A stretch of DNA of 64,000 bases from a virus. Position numbers and translations under genes: made by a program. Below, in pieces: positions 33,312 to 41,966 of this stretch (its first letter is position 1; the number at the start of each line of letters is the position of its first letter). The stretch lies in the IMG/VR virus record IMGVR_UViG_3300001782_000005, positions 186,001 through 250,000 of that record. One strand, written 5' to 3'. The notes below the pieces were generated by a model. It searched no databases and was not told the DNA's origin. It saw only the letters and a program-made list of their open reading frames with translations.

Positions 33312-34837
33312 GGTTCACTATATATATATGGGATTCTTTAATTCGATGGTTCACTCTACGTGCCGGTACGTCTCGATTCTTTGGAATCGGAAACACGCTT
33401 CTCTTGGTACACTACAATTTATTGATTTTTCTTATTCCTTGGTACACTTTTTCTTCTAGATTTTTTAAGAGATATAGGTTCACTCATGTTCGTTGGATAC
33501 TGCGGACTTCTGGTTCACTCCGGATGTTTGAATTTTATCAAATGATGGTTCACTGCCAACAAATGGTTTTTCCTTGCCAATACGGTTCACTTTTGAGTTC
33601 TGATTTTTTTGTGCTTGAAGGTCCACTTTATAGAAATGGGTTGCTGTAATTACATGGTTTACTAACACCCACAGGATTTCTCCCAATTCTAGGTTCACTT
33701 TTTTCTTCGGAATATTCTCCCCCACCTGGTTCACTTATCGTCTTAGGTTGTTTATCCATTCCGGGTTCACTCGGCAATTGGGTTTTTACTACGTAACTTG
33801 GTCCACTCCAACGCGCTGGGTTTCTGCGAGAGGACGGTTCACTCTTTTTTCAGGTTAATCTCCCCCACTTGGTTCACTCAAATTTTTGGGTTTCTGACAT
33901 TTTATGGTCCACTCCGTGTCGCTGGATTCCTCTGCTCCCTGTTGGTTCACTATTCAAAAATTGGTTTTTTTCCTTAGATTGGTTCACTCCGGCGCACTGG
34001 GTTTCTGTTGCTGGGTGGTTCACTTGGTGAATGTGAATTATTACAGGGGAATGGTCCACTTTATCATATTAGATTTTTTTCGTCGTTGGTTCACTTTGAA
34101 AAATGGGTTTGCATGACTTTTTGGGTTCACTCAGTCATCATGAATAACTGCCTTCAACTGGTTCACTGCAGCTCCCAGGTTTTCTCCGGGCTTATTGGTT
34201 CACTGGACTATAATGGTTTAGCTGTAGACTTTGGTTCACTTTCATGTACGGGATTTTCTAGCCAACGTAGGTACACTCCTTGCATCGGTTACCTGATATG
34301 CTATGGTTCACTTAACAATGATGATTTTTTGTGTCTTTATCTGGTTCACTTTCCAACGATGGGTTACTTCGCCAAAACGGTCCACTCAAAAATCCTGGTC
34401 TTCTGGCCTCGCTTGGTTCACACTAATTTCGGATTGGTACACTCTAAGGTGCCCTGCACCGACTGGTTTTTTACACTTTCCTTGAATGGTTTTCTCGCCC
34501 AGACCGGTTCATTCCCGTTTTCTGGTTATTATCCTCACTTCTGATTCACTCGCCACGTCTGAGTTTTTTGATCACTACTGGTTCACTTTCGTCATTTGAT
34601 TTCTGCTCAATTTTGGTTCACTTAAGATTCTTAGATACTTCTTTATCTTGGTTCACTAGACTGATTGGATTAATTGTACCACAGGTTCACTCGGCGGGTA
34701 TGAATTTTTCTGGATGCATGGTTCACTCATTCTGTTTAGATACTGATAAAGTTAGGTTCACTGAGGTTAGGAGGGTTCCTATTTCTCTCCTTTGGTTCAC
34801 TCTCTCGCTCAGGTAATCTGTTTCACGATGGTTCACT
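33312..34837 (+). repeat. Array of ~42 GGTTCACT units, 36-bp period
   Basis: About 1.5 kb without a believable gene. GGTTCACT (or GGTCCACT, GGTACACT) recurs at 33312, 33348, 33406, 33441, 33477, 33512, 33547, 33584, 33620 and so on to 34830. Spacing is 34-39 bp, mostly 35-37; exceptions are 58 at the left, one short 21-bp step (34415-34436) and one missing unit near 34471. A weaker second motif, TGGRTTT or TGATTTT, sits about 17-18 bp into most units. Other positions differ between units and are pyrimidine-rich on the plus strand. Frames shift between units, so it is not coding. Confidence 0.9.
33317..33331. promoter_or_regulatory. ATATATATAT motif in first array unit, copy g
   Basis: ACTATATATATATGGG lies within the first array unit, 19 bp before the start of the Transposase_20 gene. 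It resembles the recurrent phage motif and could drive that gene on the minus strand or the array on the plus strand. Confidence 0.45.
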
Positions 34838-34854
34838 TTGCAGAATAAATTACT

Positions 34855-34887
34855 AAAAAAAAGTACTCATAACGAGTACCTTTTTTT
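34855..34887. terminator. Bidirectional terminator after the array
   Basis: Eight A, GTACTC-ATAAC-GAGTAC, C and seven T. It closes the array in plus direction and also the tRNA-like gene on the minus strand. Confidence 0.85.
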
Positions 34888-34896
34888 CTAAAGGGT

Positions 34897-35038
34897 GGTA
34901 GGGGGTGGGAATCGAACCCAAAGACGGTATTGGCAGTTGAAAGGAGGAAAGACCGCCAACTTTGGAAAAGAGTCCTCCCGACCGTCTTGGATGGTGGTAG
35001 AACAACCATCCAGCATTCCGGTTGCCATTCCCCCTACC
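34897..35038 (-). ncRNA. 142-nt tRNA-like RNA
   Basis: Read on the minus strand: a 9-bp acceptor-like stem GGTAGGGGG/CCCCCTACC, a T-arm TGGG-TTCGATT-CCCA with canonical T-loop, a GGCA/TGCT D-like arm, an 8-bp hairpin TGGATGGT/ACCATCCA, and an insert closed by AAGACGGT/ACCGTCTT (8 bp) holding GGAGGA/TCCTCC and a possible GTTGGC/GCCAAT pairing. 9+4 acceptor/T-arm pairing recalls tRNA-Sec, but the length, the missing normal anticodon loop (GTTCTAC at best, TCT) and the absence of encoded CCA do not. No tmRNA tag frame is seen. It may be a tRNA mimic or an intron-bearing tRNA. Confidence 0.6.
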
Positions 35039-35076
35039 ATTAGAGTTTCCTGTGTATCTCTCATATGCGCCTCTCT

Positions 35077-35385
35077 CTAATTATAGGAAGAACGGCCTTC
35101 GGATTTGCTGTCTATTAGTCCGATATCCGAAAGTTCCAAATCAATCTCTGCTTCGATTCTTAATAATTCTAACTTATTATGGTACTTTATGTACACTTTT
35201 GTGGAAACAATTATTAGTGATATTCCACATAATATCGAAATGACTGTAATACTATACCAATAGTATCCCAGTCTACTTACATGGATAAGGAGACCAATGA
35301 CTGAACCAACAAACATTGATAACAGTCCAGTTATCCATGCGGCAACAGCTACTGCTGTGAGCACCACGTGTCTAAGTTTAAACAT
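35077..35385 (-). CDS. Membrane protein (102 aa)
   Basis: Hydrophobic segments at residues about 8-35 and 42-62, then a charged cytoplasmic tail (HNKLELLRIEAEIDLELS). GGAGAGGAT precedes the ATG. Function unknown. Follows the 57-aa gene at 35576 in the same minus unit. Confidence 0.6.
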   Translation of the reverse strand: MFKLRHVVLTAVAVAAWITGLLSMFVGSVIGLLIHVSRLGYYWYSITVISILCGISLIIVSTKVYIKYHNKLELLRIEAEIDLELSDIGLIDSKSEGRSSYN

Positions 35386-35402
35386 AACATCCTCTCCCCT
35401 CC

Positions 35403-35576
35403 CTAGAAAACGGAGAAGCCCCCGTCTGTCTCCTTAGTTATTGTAAAAGTACCATGGTCTCTGGTACCGACTAACCAACTGTTAGAGGTCTTGAGATCAA
35501 TTTTAATTACTTCAACTTTCTCGTTAAGATGTCTCCCTATCACATCTTCAAAGACTTTTCTCATGTTAATTAGCAT
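35403..35576 (-). CDS. Small hypothetical protein (57 aa)
   Basis: ATG at 35576 after AGAGGAA. The product begins MLINMRKVFEDVIGRHLNE and ends KETDGGFSVF. No domain recognised. It fills the spacer between two other minus genes with intact frame and ribosome site, so it is probably real. Confidence 0.5.
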   Translation of the reverse strand: MLINMRKVFEDVIGRHLNEKVEVIKIDLKTSNSWLVGTRDHGTFTITKETDGGFSVF

Positions 35577-35592
35577 ATTATTCCTCTACAAA

Positions 35593-35961
35593 TTAGATGT
35601 TGACTCTTGCTTCTCTGATCTTCTTTGACAAATATTCCTTATTATTTGTTCTAAAGAAGATATCGAACCATTCATTGTCCAAATTTAAATTACTATAAAA
35701 ATGACAGACAGTAAGGTTGTTTTGTCTTGCTCTCATGAGAAATCCACCAAGACTTGTAAGCAACCCTGAGGTTCCAAATGCTTTAGCAGCTTCTTCATCT
35801 GTAGTAGGCCACATTTCATTCTTTAATGCCTCTATTGTAAGTCTGACATTCTCAACATCATCTTCTGTATAGGTAAATACAGAATCAACATGATAAATCA
35901 ATTCTCCTGTTTCAAGACTTTTACGTTCGTTAACTCGTAAACCAATTAGGTAGTGATACAT
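35593..35961 (-). CDS. Hypothetical protein (122 aa)
   Basis: Not recognised. Soluble; the N-terminal beta-strand [14 protein letters not shown], acidic middle and basic C-terminus are unremarkable. GGAG precedes the ATG. First gene of the minus unit divergent from the endonuclease-like gene at 36014. Confidence 0.55.
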   Translation of the reverse strand: MYHYLIGLRVNERKSLETGELIYHVDSVFTYTEDDVENVRLTIEALKNEMWPTTDEEAAKAFGTSGLLTSLGGFLMRARQNNLTVCHFYSNLNLDNEWFDIFFRTNNKEYLSKKIREARVNI

Positions 35962-36013
35962 AGCTAACTCCAGAACAAAATATAAATGCTCAAATCGAGA
36001 AAGGAGAAACTCA

Positions 36014-36718
36014 ATGAAATATCCCGAATTTAGCGAGAAGGGTGAAGTAATTTGTCAAGAGTGTGGAGGAGCCTACAAAGTATTAACTGGATCCCACACT
36101 CGGAGAAAACACAACATGTCTATTGATGAATATAAGGCGAAATATCCTGATGCACCAACTTCTGGAAAGATGTTCTCCTTAACAATGTCACAGGTACAAT
36201 CTAAACCTGAGATTTTCAAAGAGAAACCTGTTGAAGTTGATTTAAACCAAACCGGTGAAGACGACGTAATTACTGACGACGAAGTATTAGATGATGAGCA
36301 TGCCCCGACAATTGAAGAAATTCAAGAAAAACTTCAAGATACAGATCTAAGCGATCTCTTCCAAAGTGATGAAGTTAAGGATCCTGAACCATATAATGTT
36401 GAGGATGAAGATGTTCGAAGTCCAAGAGATAAAATTCAAATTCTCAAATTTTTGAGACAGAAGTATCCCTTTATTCAGAACAACTATCTGATAAAGAAAT
36501 TCCTCATGACAAATCATCTTGAATATGAATTTATCACAGATATGGCTGACCCTATAAATAAGATCGACTTTGAATTCCCAAATGCCTTTTGGCACAACAG
36601 GATGGCCTTTGAAGATCCTCGTAGAAATGAAAAATTGAAACGAGATGGTTGGAAGATTATCACTGTCAACTCAAGGGTTCCAAAGGTTAGTGAGGTTCAG
36701 AAACTAATTTCCAAATAA
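36014..36718 (+). CDS. MucR-type zinc finger / Vsr-like endonuclease
   Basis: A 234-aa two-domain protein. Residues 12-50 match MucR/Ros: CQEC (C14, C17), H28, H33 and [14 protein letters not shown]. After an acidic linker, residues about 140-234 look like a Vsr/DUF559-type nuclease: [19 protein letters not shown] and [17 protein letters not shown], with an acidic residue then the W and the D-x-x-R...L-x-x-x-GW pattern. Could be a homing or DNA-degrading nuclease. The leader CAGAACAAAATATAAATG (35971-35988) is the recurrent plus element. Confidence 0.65.
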   Translation: MKYPEFSEKGEVICQECGGAYKVLTGSHTRRKHNMSIDEYKAKYPDAPTSGKMFSLTMSQVQSKPEIFKEKPVEVDLNQTGEDDVITDDEVLDDEHAPTIEEIQEKLQDTDLSDLFQSDEVKDPEPYNVEDEDVRSPRDKIQILKFLRQKYPFIQNNYLIKKFLMTNHLEYEFITDMADPINKIDFEFPNAFWHNRMAFEDPRRNEKLKRDGWKIITVNSRVPKVSEVQKLISK

Positions 36719-36778
36719 GTGTAGAACAAATAACAAATTACTATCTCACTTAACGAGAAGAATTTACCACTCAGTTAC

Positions 36779-36813
36779 GGGGTGATGCTAAAAGGGCGTC
36801 ACCCCAATTTTTT
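36779..36813. terminator. Intrinsic terminator
   Basis: GGGGTGA..GC and GCG..TCACCCC hairpin followed by AATTTTTT. It ends the plus gene at 36718 and overlaps the stop of the minus gene at 36799. Confidence 0.8.
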
Positions 36814-37374
36814 CGTTATCACGTTGTTAGCTTTAGTATGTTTTAATTTCTTATGACTCTCAATGGCAGAGTCTATACATGCCTCTTTTGTTTCCTTATC
36901 TATAAGTTCAAGAACCTCTGTTTCCTTCAATATGAGTTCATCCGAATTAGAAGCTGTATTTACAGAATAAACCATTGAGAGGTTCTGAATCGTTATATAC
37001 CTTGCTACCTCAGGATCTTGTTCTACTTCCCTGCAATAAATGTATGCCCAGTAAGAGTCCGTTATATACTTTCTTACCTCTGGGCGATTTTCGATCTCTT
37101 TACAATAATAGTATGCATCCTCTGGTTCGGTTATATATTTTCGTATGGTTGGATAATCCACACAGAACCTACAATAGAAATAGGCATATTCGGAGGCAGT
37201 TATTCGACGCCTGATTCTAATATCATCTTTAACCCACCTACAGTATTCATATGCCCACTTTGGAGATGTAATTAAATTAGCGACTTCAAATAGGTTCTTT
37301 ACATCTCTGCAATATTCATATGCCCACTTAGAAATCTGTTCTTCTTCTAACCAAAGGTTCATAATGTCGTCCAT
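36799..37374 (-). CDS. Protein with five 23-residue WAYxYCR repeats
   Basis: A 191-aa protein. Residues about 14-130 are tandem 23-aa repeats with consensus WAYEYCR-x-V-(5)-R-(2)-I-T: WAYEYCRDV, WAYEYCRWV, YAYFYCRFC, DAYYYCKEI and WAYIYCREV, each followed by a helix ending in I or YIT. They look like paired helices of a solenoid. The C-terminal 60 residues are helical and charged. No family name recognised; likely a protein-binding scaffold. Confidence 0.65.
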   Translation of the reverse strand: MDDIMNLWLEEEQISKWAYEYCRDVKNLFEVANLITSPKWAYEYCRWVKDDIRIRRRITASEYAYFYCRFCVDYPTIRKYITEPEDAYYYCKEIENRPEVRKYITDSYWAYIYCREVEQDPEVARYITIQNLSMVYSVNTASNSDELILKETEVLELIDKETKEACIDSAIESHKKLKHTKANNVITKKLG

Positions 37375-37381
37375 AAAAAAA

Positions 37382-37426
37382 ATTAAAGTTGCCCTACTGA
37401 CGAGCAGAGAAGACTCGTCAGTAGGG
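37382..37426 (-). terminator. Intrinsic terminator (minus strand)
   Basis: CCCTACTGACGAG (37392-37404) and CTCGTCAGTAGGG (37414-37426): 13-bp perfect stem. On the minus strand CAACTTTAATTTTTTTT follows. It ends the exported-protein operon. Confidence 0.85.
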
Positions 37427-37448
37427 GTTAATTGTCATATGAAGCTGG

Positions 37449-38231
37449 TTACTCCGCTAAAGGCTTCAGAGCAAACATTTGAATCCAGGGTTTACTCCTA
37501 TATCCAGCCTCACCGCCGGAGAATCCGAAACCACCGGAACCAACACCACCACTGTTCTGATTGTTTTTGGCAGTCTCAATCCATGCCTGAGTGTAGCTAA
37601 AACCAACGCCCCACCCGAAGGCCTTGATTACACGAGAATAACCTTCTGCAGTCAGAAACAACGTTTTGGCTCCCATGTCTAGAGCGGAAAGAGCAGCAGC
37701 CGCCAATACCTCCATTGAGGTTGAGTCTACATTCTTGCTTGATACATAAATAAGACCAACCTGCTGAACGGGGTATGAAGGTCGCTTAATTATAATCTCA
37801 ATGGTATCCTCAGCAGCTTTCTCGTCCTTCTTCTTTATAGGAACTAAGGATTTCGCATTGATCTTGATCCTACCGCCTGCCATGGCCTCCAGTTCAGCAC
37901 GAGTCCACACCTTCTTGAAGAGCAACATAACGCCTGCTTTCTGGAAGTTGTAGTCCTCTGTGGGCTGACCGAAGTACTGTGGATATCCGGGGTAATTAAC
38001 ATCGCCCGGTACCGGGAAGCTTCTGGGAATCTCCGAACCATACGTAGTGATGGTTGCACTAGGACTCCCACCTATCTGAAGTTGCGACTGCTCATTGTTG
38101 CTAAGGTTCTGGTTATCAACTTCATTAGCGTTGGAGTTGTCACCATTTGCAATAGCATCAGCGAAAACAGCAGGCGCACTCAGCACCAAGCAGGAAAGTA
38201 GTGCGACCAGAATGAATAGCTTACGCCTCAT
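37449..38231 (-). CDS. Exported protein (260 aa)
   Basis: Start at 38231 after AAAGGAGG. Signal peptide MRRKLFILVALLSCLVLSAPAVFA, cut before DAIANG. The mature part has a polar N-terminus, KVWTRAELEAMAG and the long conserved-looking helix EVLAAAALSALDMGAKTL, and a Gly-rich stretch (GGVGSGGFGFSGGEAG). Family unknown. It is the last gene of a higher-GC operon of exported proteins (37.4-40.6 kb). Confidence 0.7.
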   Translation of the reverse strand: MRRKLFILVALLSCLVLSAPAVFADAIANGDNSNANEVDNQNLSNNEQSQLQIGGSPSATITTYGSEIPRSFPVPGDVNYPGYPQYFGQPTEDYNFQKAGVMLLFKKVWTRAELEAMAGGRIKINAKSLVPIKKKDEKAAEDTIEIIIKRPSYPVQQVGLIYVSSKNVDSTSMEVLAAAALSALDMGAKTLFLTAEGYSRVIKAFGWGVGFSYTQAWIETAKNNQNSGGVGSGGFGFSGGEAGYRSKPWIQMFALKPLAE

Positions 38232-38253
38232 AGGGTCTTTCCTCCTTTCCTGC

Positions 38254-39120
38254 TTAGAGACCGCCGAGTCCCTCATTATAGGTGATGGACCCGTCCAATA
38301 CCGGGACCGATCCTGCGCTGTTGATGGTGAGTTTGGTATATGACTGAGATGCCTGTTGCTGGACTCCAGAAGCTCCAACAAGGACACCTTCGCCATCAAA
38401 CACTGGCCGCTGTACCTGCTCTTGTATGAACACATTGTTCGCTTCAAGATCAAGATCAGCATCACCAACCATGCTTACTGCAGCGCCGACACATGACTCA
38501 TGACCACCACTCTGCTGCATGGCCAAGAGAACAACATTTTCCATCAACAGTTCGCCAGCTATTCCATAAGTTGGCATCCAGTCAATGTCAATGTCTATGT
38601 CAGTGTCAGAATCGAAGTCAGCCTCGACCTCGGTTTCTGATTCTGCTTCTGCTTCAGAATCGGACATAGCAAGGGCACCAGCGCCAGCAACGGCTCCTGA
38701 ACCGCTCAGGGCACCAGCACCAGCTATTTCAATAGCTTCGCCCTCTCCGCTAGTATTTGCATTAGCGGTTGCATCACTGTCTCCAGTAGCGTTTGCATTT
38801 GCATCCGCATCCGAATCAGAAGTTGCGGTAGAGTCTGCAGTGGCATCGCTGCTAGCACTGTAACTCTCGTCGATGTTGATGTCTACAATCAACTGATCAT
38901 TGAACACAGGATTCCAGCTGAGACTGAGACTCTCAATTGAGAGATCAATCATGGACTGTTCGGCACAACAGGTTTCATGGTTGTTCCAAACAATACCATC
39001 AACTCCACTGGGTTGACCAATTGTCAGAGATGCATCGAGATCCTTGGGCGGATCAGCGAGAGACGGTACCGCAAAGGAGACCAGTGCAACAGCCAACAGT
39101 ATAGCTAAGACTTTCTTCAT
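38254..39120 (-). CDS. Exported Ala/Ser/Asp-rich protein (288 aa)
   Basis: Signal peptide MKKVLAILLAVALVSFAVPSLA. The middle (about 85-180) is low-complexity Ala-Ser-Asp-Thr, with runs such as SDSDADANANATGDSDATAN; then DTDIDIDIDW. A two-Cys motif (HETCCAEQ) is near residue 50. It looks like an extracellular fibre or adhesin-like protein. AGGAGG-like site upstream. Confidence 0.7.
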   Translation of the reverse strand: MKKVLAILLAVALVSFAVPSLADPPKDLDASLTIGQPSGVDGIVWNNHETCCAEQSMIDLSIESLSLSWNPVFNDQLIVDINIDESYSASSDATADSTATSDSDADANANATGDSDATANANTSGEGEAIEIAGAGALSGSGAVAGAGALAMSDSEAEAESETEVEADFDSDTDIDIDIDWMPTYGIAGELLMENVVLLAMQQSGGHESCVGAAVSMVGDADLDLEANNVFIQEQVQRPVFDGEGVLVGASGVQQQASQSYTKLTINSAGSVPVLDGSITYNEGLGGL

Positions 39121-39150
39121 GTCTTTTGCCTCCTTAATGTTTATGTAGGG

Positions 39151-39603
39151 TTAGTTAGTTGACGTTGATACAACTGAACTGGTGGATGTTTGTGTACTAG
39201 TTCCCGTTTGAACTCCGATATATCCGTTAGCTGCAAGACCAACTTGATTCTGCACATTGGTCTGATAAGCGTTAGCACCACCGGATGTAAACACACGAGT
39301 CTTATCTGTACAGTTGAGATCAGTTGTTGATTGGATTACCTGAATGACTTCCTGATCGGAAATCTGACTCATTTCTGCATCAGCGGGCATGGCCCAATAC
39401 TTAGCATCATAATCCAAACCGACATCTTCAGCTGTTACCGTAAGACCCTGAGCACGATTTTCAAGACGTGTGCTCTGATCGTACTCTTGATATATGACCT
39501 GCTTAGCATCCGTATTGGCATTGGTGGCACCATCGTCCGCATAGACGGAACTAGTGAGTACGAAGACCAACACGAGAACTAGAAAGACTATTGTCTTCCT
39601 CAT
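39151..39603 (-). CDS. Exported protein (150 aa)
   Basis: Signal peptide MRKTIVFLVLVLVFVLTSSVYA. The mature part is Asn/Thr/Gln-rich (GATNANTDAKQVIYQEYDQS) and ends in a Thr/Ser tail (TSTQTSTSSVVSTSTN). Composition recalls secreted amyloid- or fibre-forming proteins but no repeat is seen. Function unknown. Confidence 0.65.
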   Translation of the reverse strand: MRKTIVFLVLVLVFVLTSSVYADDGATNANTDAKQVIYQEYDQSTRLENRAQGLTVTAEDVGLDYDAKYWAMPADAEMSQISDQEVIQVIQSTTDLNCTDKTRVFTSGGANAYQTNVQNQVGLAANGYIGVQTGTSTQTSTSSVVSTSTN

Positions 39604-39635
39604 GTGGTCACTCCTTTCTCAGTGATCGGAGGTTC

Positions 39636-40622
39636 TTATCGAGGGACGTTACATTCTAACACACCAGCTGCAGTGAAACTGCTAACTGACCCTGCTTGGT
39701 AACCGCCTTGAACCTGGCCAGCCACAACACCGTCTCCAGCCCAACTAAGGGTGGTACCACGGTGAGTTTCGAAAGAGCAGTTTTCAGCATAGGATCCGCT
39801 CATGGCCAAGGTTTCTGACTTAGTCTTGGTCTCATCCTTGGTCTCGGTCACACTCTTGTCCCAGCTCTCTGACTTATCTTTGGTCTCAGTTACACTTTTA
39901 TCCCAAGATTCAGATGAGCTACCGGAACCTGAGAGATCGCCGGAGAAGGTGTGAGTATCTGTCTCGGTGACTGACTCTGACTTATTATAGTCACAGTCAG
40001 GGCAGTCAGAGTCTTCCTGAGTGTCGTTGTCAGTGAATGTCCCAGTTGAGGTTTCTGTCACAGTTTCCTCATCCGTACACTCTGCATTCGCAGCGATTTC
40101 AAATGAACCCTCACTGGAGGAGTCCTCATCGACTACTTTGGTCTCAGTCTTTGACTCGACGTAATCTTCATCGACAACCTTGGTCTTTTCCTTGGACTCG
40201 GTCTTCGTTTCATCATACTGCTTGTCGAACGACCAAGTACCATCTTTGGAACTTTCCATGGTGAAGTATTTGTCAATGTTGATTGAACCCTCACCCAAAG
40301 TGGCAAGTTGACCTTGACCATCAAACTGCATGGCCTCACCCTGAGCGCTCTGCATGGTGAAACCACCCACAACAGCATCTTCACAGTCTTCACAGTCGAT
40401 GGTTGCGGAGGTATCAGCCTCAAGCAGCATCTCTTTCTTGGATGATTGGAGCATTTCTCCACCGATAGTATCTCCACCCTCATTCTGAATGGCCTGGGCA
40501 CCCTGGAATTGCTCATCAGTCATGCCCTGGTAGAGTTCGGCCGAACCACTGATATCTGCCAGCGCCGGGCCGGCAAAAATCAGCAGAACGATGGAAAGTA
40601 ATACAATAACTTTCGTCTTCAT
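39636..40622 (-). CDS. Exported repeat-containing protein (328 aa)
   Basis: Signal peptide MKTKVIVLLSIVLLIFAGPALA. A Lys/Glu/Thr/Ser-rich centre holds imperfect repeats: KVVDEDYVESKTETK and KVVDEDSSSEGS; SWDKSVTETKDKSE twice in a row. CxxC pairs (CEDCED, CPDCDY) may be disulphides. First gene of the exported operon; likely surface or extracellular. Function unknown. Confidence 0.7.
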   Translation of the reverse strand: MKTKVIVLLSIVLLIFAGPALADISGSAELYQGMTDEQFQGAQAIQNEGGDTIGGEMLQSSKKEMLLEADTSATIDCEDCEDAVVGGFTMQSAQGEAMQFDGQGQLATLGEGSINIDKYFTMESSKDGTWSFDKQYDETKTESKEKTKVVDEDYVESKTETKVVDEDSSSEGSFEIAANAECTDEETVTETSTGTFTDNDTQEDSDCPDCDYNKSESVTETDTHTFSGDLSGSGSSSESWDKSVTETKDKSESWDKSVTETKDETKTKSETLAMSGSYAENCSFETHRGTTLSWAGDGVVAGQVQGGYQAGSVSSFTAAGVLECNVPR

Positions 40623-40735
40623 GTCTTTGTTCCTCCTTTCAAAGGGGAATTTAATTAGTTTGAAAAGTAAATACCTCTACCTCTAAAACCTACTTATGAC
40701 CACCCCCTTCCATGTTTAGATTTGATCGCTGTTGA
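40623..40735. other. Intergenic spacer in exported-protein region
   Basis: 113 bp. Contains the AAAGGAGGAAC ribosome site of the gene at 40622 and otherwise no gene or clear hairpin. It may hold the promoter for the operon below. Confidence 0.4.
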
Positions 40736-41278
40736 TCATTGAGAGAAGGATTGTTCCTTCTTGGGTTGTCTTACTTTATAATATGCATCACCAATAGCAA
40801 CTAAAGGAAGCCCTTGGTTATCATAAAGGATGGCTCTCAATTTTACAGTAGAACCAGGATCAACAGGACCATAGATGGTGACATAATTATTAAGTTTGCT
40901 AGTGGGTCCACTAACATACTCAACCTTCCTGGTGCGCCCCTTAAAGGGTTTAGACACGTCTAGCCACGATTGAACTTTATACTCAATGTTTTTCGGATTT
41001 TTGATCCAGGCATTGAGTGTTACGCCCTTGACATTCTCAGGAAGATACATTTTTTCGTTGACCTTGAAATAGATTGGATATGGTTCTAACTCCTCTCCTC
41101 CAAGATCTTTCATTATCCACCCTGCAGCATAATACTGAACCCTTATATCTACCTCTGGATCCGGGACCCTTAGATATTCTTGCTCATTACTCATAGGGTA
41201 TCCGTCGACCAAAACAGTCATATTTGGCGCACAGGAGACAGCAACAAAAATAAGTAACACATACATCTTACGCCACAT
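40736..41278 (-). CDS. Lipoprotein (180 aa)
   Basis: N-terminus MWRKMYVLLIFVAVSCAPN has a lipobox (AVSC, lipid on C16). The mature part looks beta-rich: VNEKMYLPENVKGVTLNAWI and YVTIYGPVDPGSTVKLRAI. It would be anchored in a cell membrane facing the periplasm or outside. AAGGAGG upstream. Function unknown. Confidence 0.7.
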   Translation of the reverse strand: MWRKMYVLLIFVAVSCAPNMTVLVDGYPMSNEQEYLRVPDPEVDIRVQYYAAGWIMKDLGGEELEPYPIYFKVNEKMYLPENVKGVTLNAWIKNPKNIEYKVQSWLDVSKPFKGRTRKVEYVSGPTSKLNNYVTIYGPVDPGSTVKLRAILYDNQGLPLVAIGDAYYKVRQPKKEQSFSQ

Positions 41279-41302
41279 AGGCGTCCTCCTTCCATTTTTT
41301 TG

Positions 41303-41932
41303 CTATCTCGGTTGTACTTCGTTTCTTGGACTACCCGTTGATGGTGAGGATGCATAAGAACCGTTGCTGCCCTGGTTTGGTTGAGATGAACTATTTACAG
41401 ATTGACCATTAGATGGTCCACTACCCGGGTAACCTTTTGGGCAACCTGGACATACTACTTGTACTTGTGGGCAACAGGTAGTATGGCGTTCAAGCCAAAT
41501 TTTGGTTATTCCTCCAACCTCTTGATGATCGGTTTTGGGATATTGAAGAGAAAACAGTTCATCCCTTGATTCTTCAACCTCGTCGTCATCTTCGGATTTT
41601 GGTTGATCTATGCATCTCGCTCGCATTGCTTGATCATATTGAGAGAGTGCAACCCCAGCCTTTTCTTTCTTGTCAATCGCTGCGAAGACTTGATCGCAGG
41701 TTGGAGTATTGTCAACGACAATCTTAGTGTCGATATCCGGGTCTTTGGTGTCATATTTGCCTGGTGGCAAACTTATGTTCTCGCCCGGATTGTCCATGGT
41801 AGGACTGTCTGCTTTCAATGGCAACTCAATCAACTCTATACCTGGGTCATGTACATTGTCTTCGGCTAAGGTAAAAGTTGATATTAATGCAATTGAAAGA
41901 ATGATAAAAAATACTAGTAAGATTCTCCTCAT
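41303..41932 (-). CDS. Exported Cys-containing protein (209 aa)
   Basis: Signal peptide MRRILLVFFIILSIALISTFTLA. The mature part has Cys motifs (TTCCPQVQVVCPGCPKG) and a low-complexity Ser/Asn/Gly tail (SSSQPNQGSNGSYASSPS). First gene of the exported cluster in this stretch. AGGAGG site present. Function unknown. Confidence 0.65.
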   Translation of the reverse strand: MRRILLVFFIILSIALISTFTLAEDNVHDPGIELIELPLKADSPTMDNPGENISLPPGKYDTKDPDIDTKIVVDNTPTCDQVFAAIDKKEKAGVALSQYDQAMRARCIDQPKSEDDDEVEESRDELFSLQYPKTDHQEVGGITKIWLERHTTCCPQVQVVCPGCPKGYPGSGPSNGQSVNSSSQPNQGSNGSYASSPSTGSPRNEVQPR

Positions 41933-41966
41933 ACACTACCTCCTTTCATTTGTGGAAAAACTATAT

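Noticed and set aside
33904-34544. Open frames in the array with repeated Val-His-Phe/Ser
   Set aside because: They come from the 36-bp period (12 codons). Unit lengths of 34-39 bp break any one frame, and there is no ribosome site.
33312-34837. CRISPR array
   Set aside because: The only constant part is 8 nt and it varies; real repeats are 23-40 nt and nearly identical. No cas genes are nearby.
34897-35038. tmRNA
   Set aside because: Too short, no tag reading frame, and no tmRNA D-loop consensus.
38585-38863. Ser/Ala-rich plus-strand frame
   Set aside because: It mirrors the low-complexity exported protein on the other strand.
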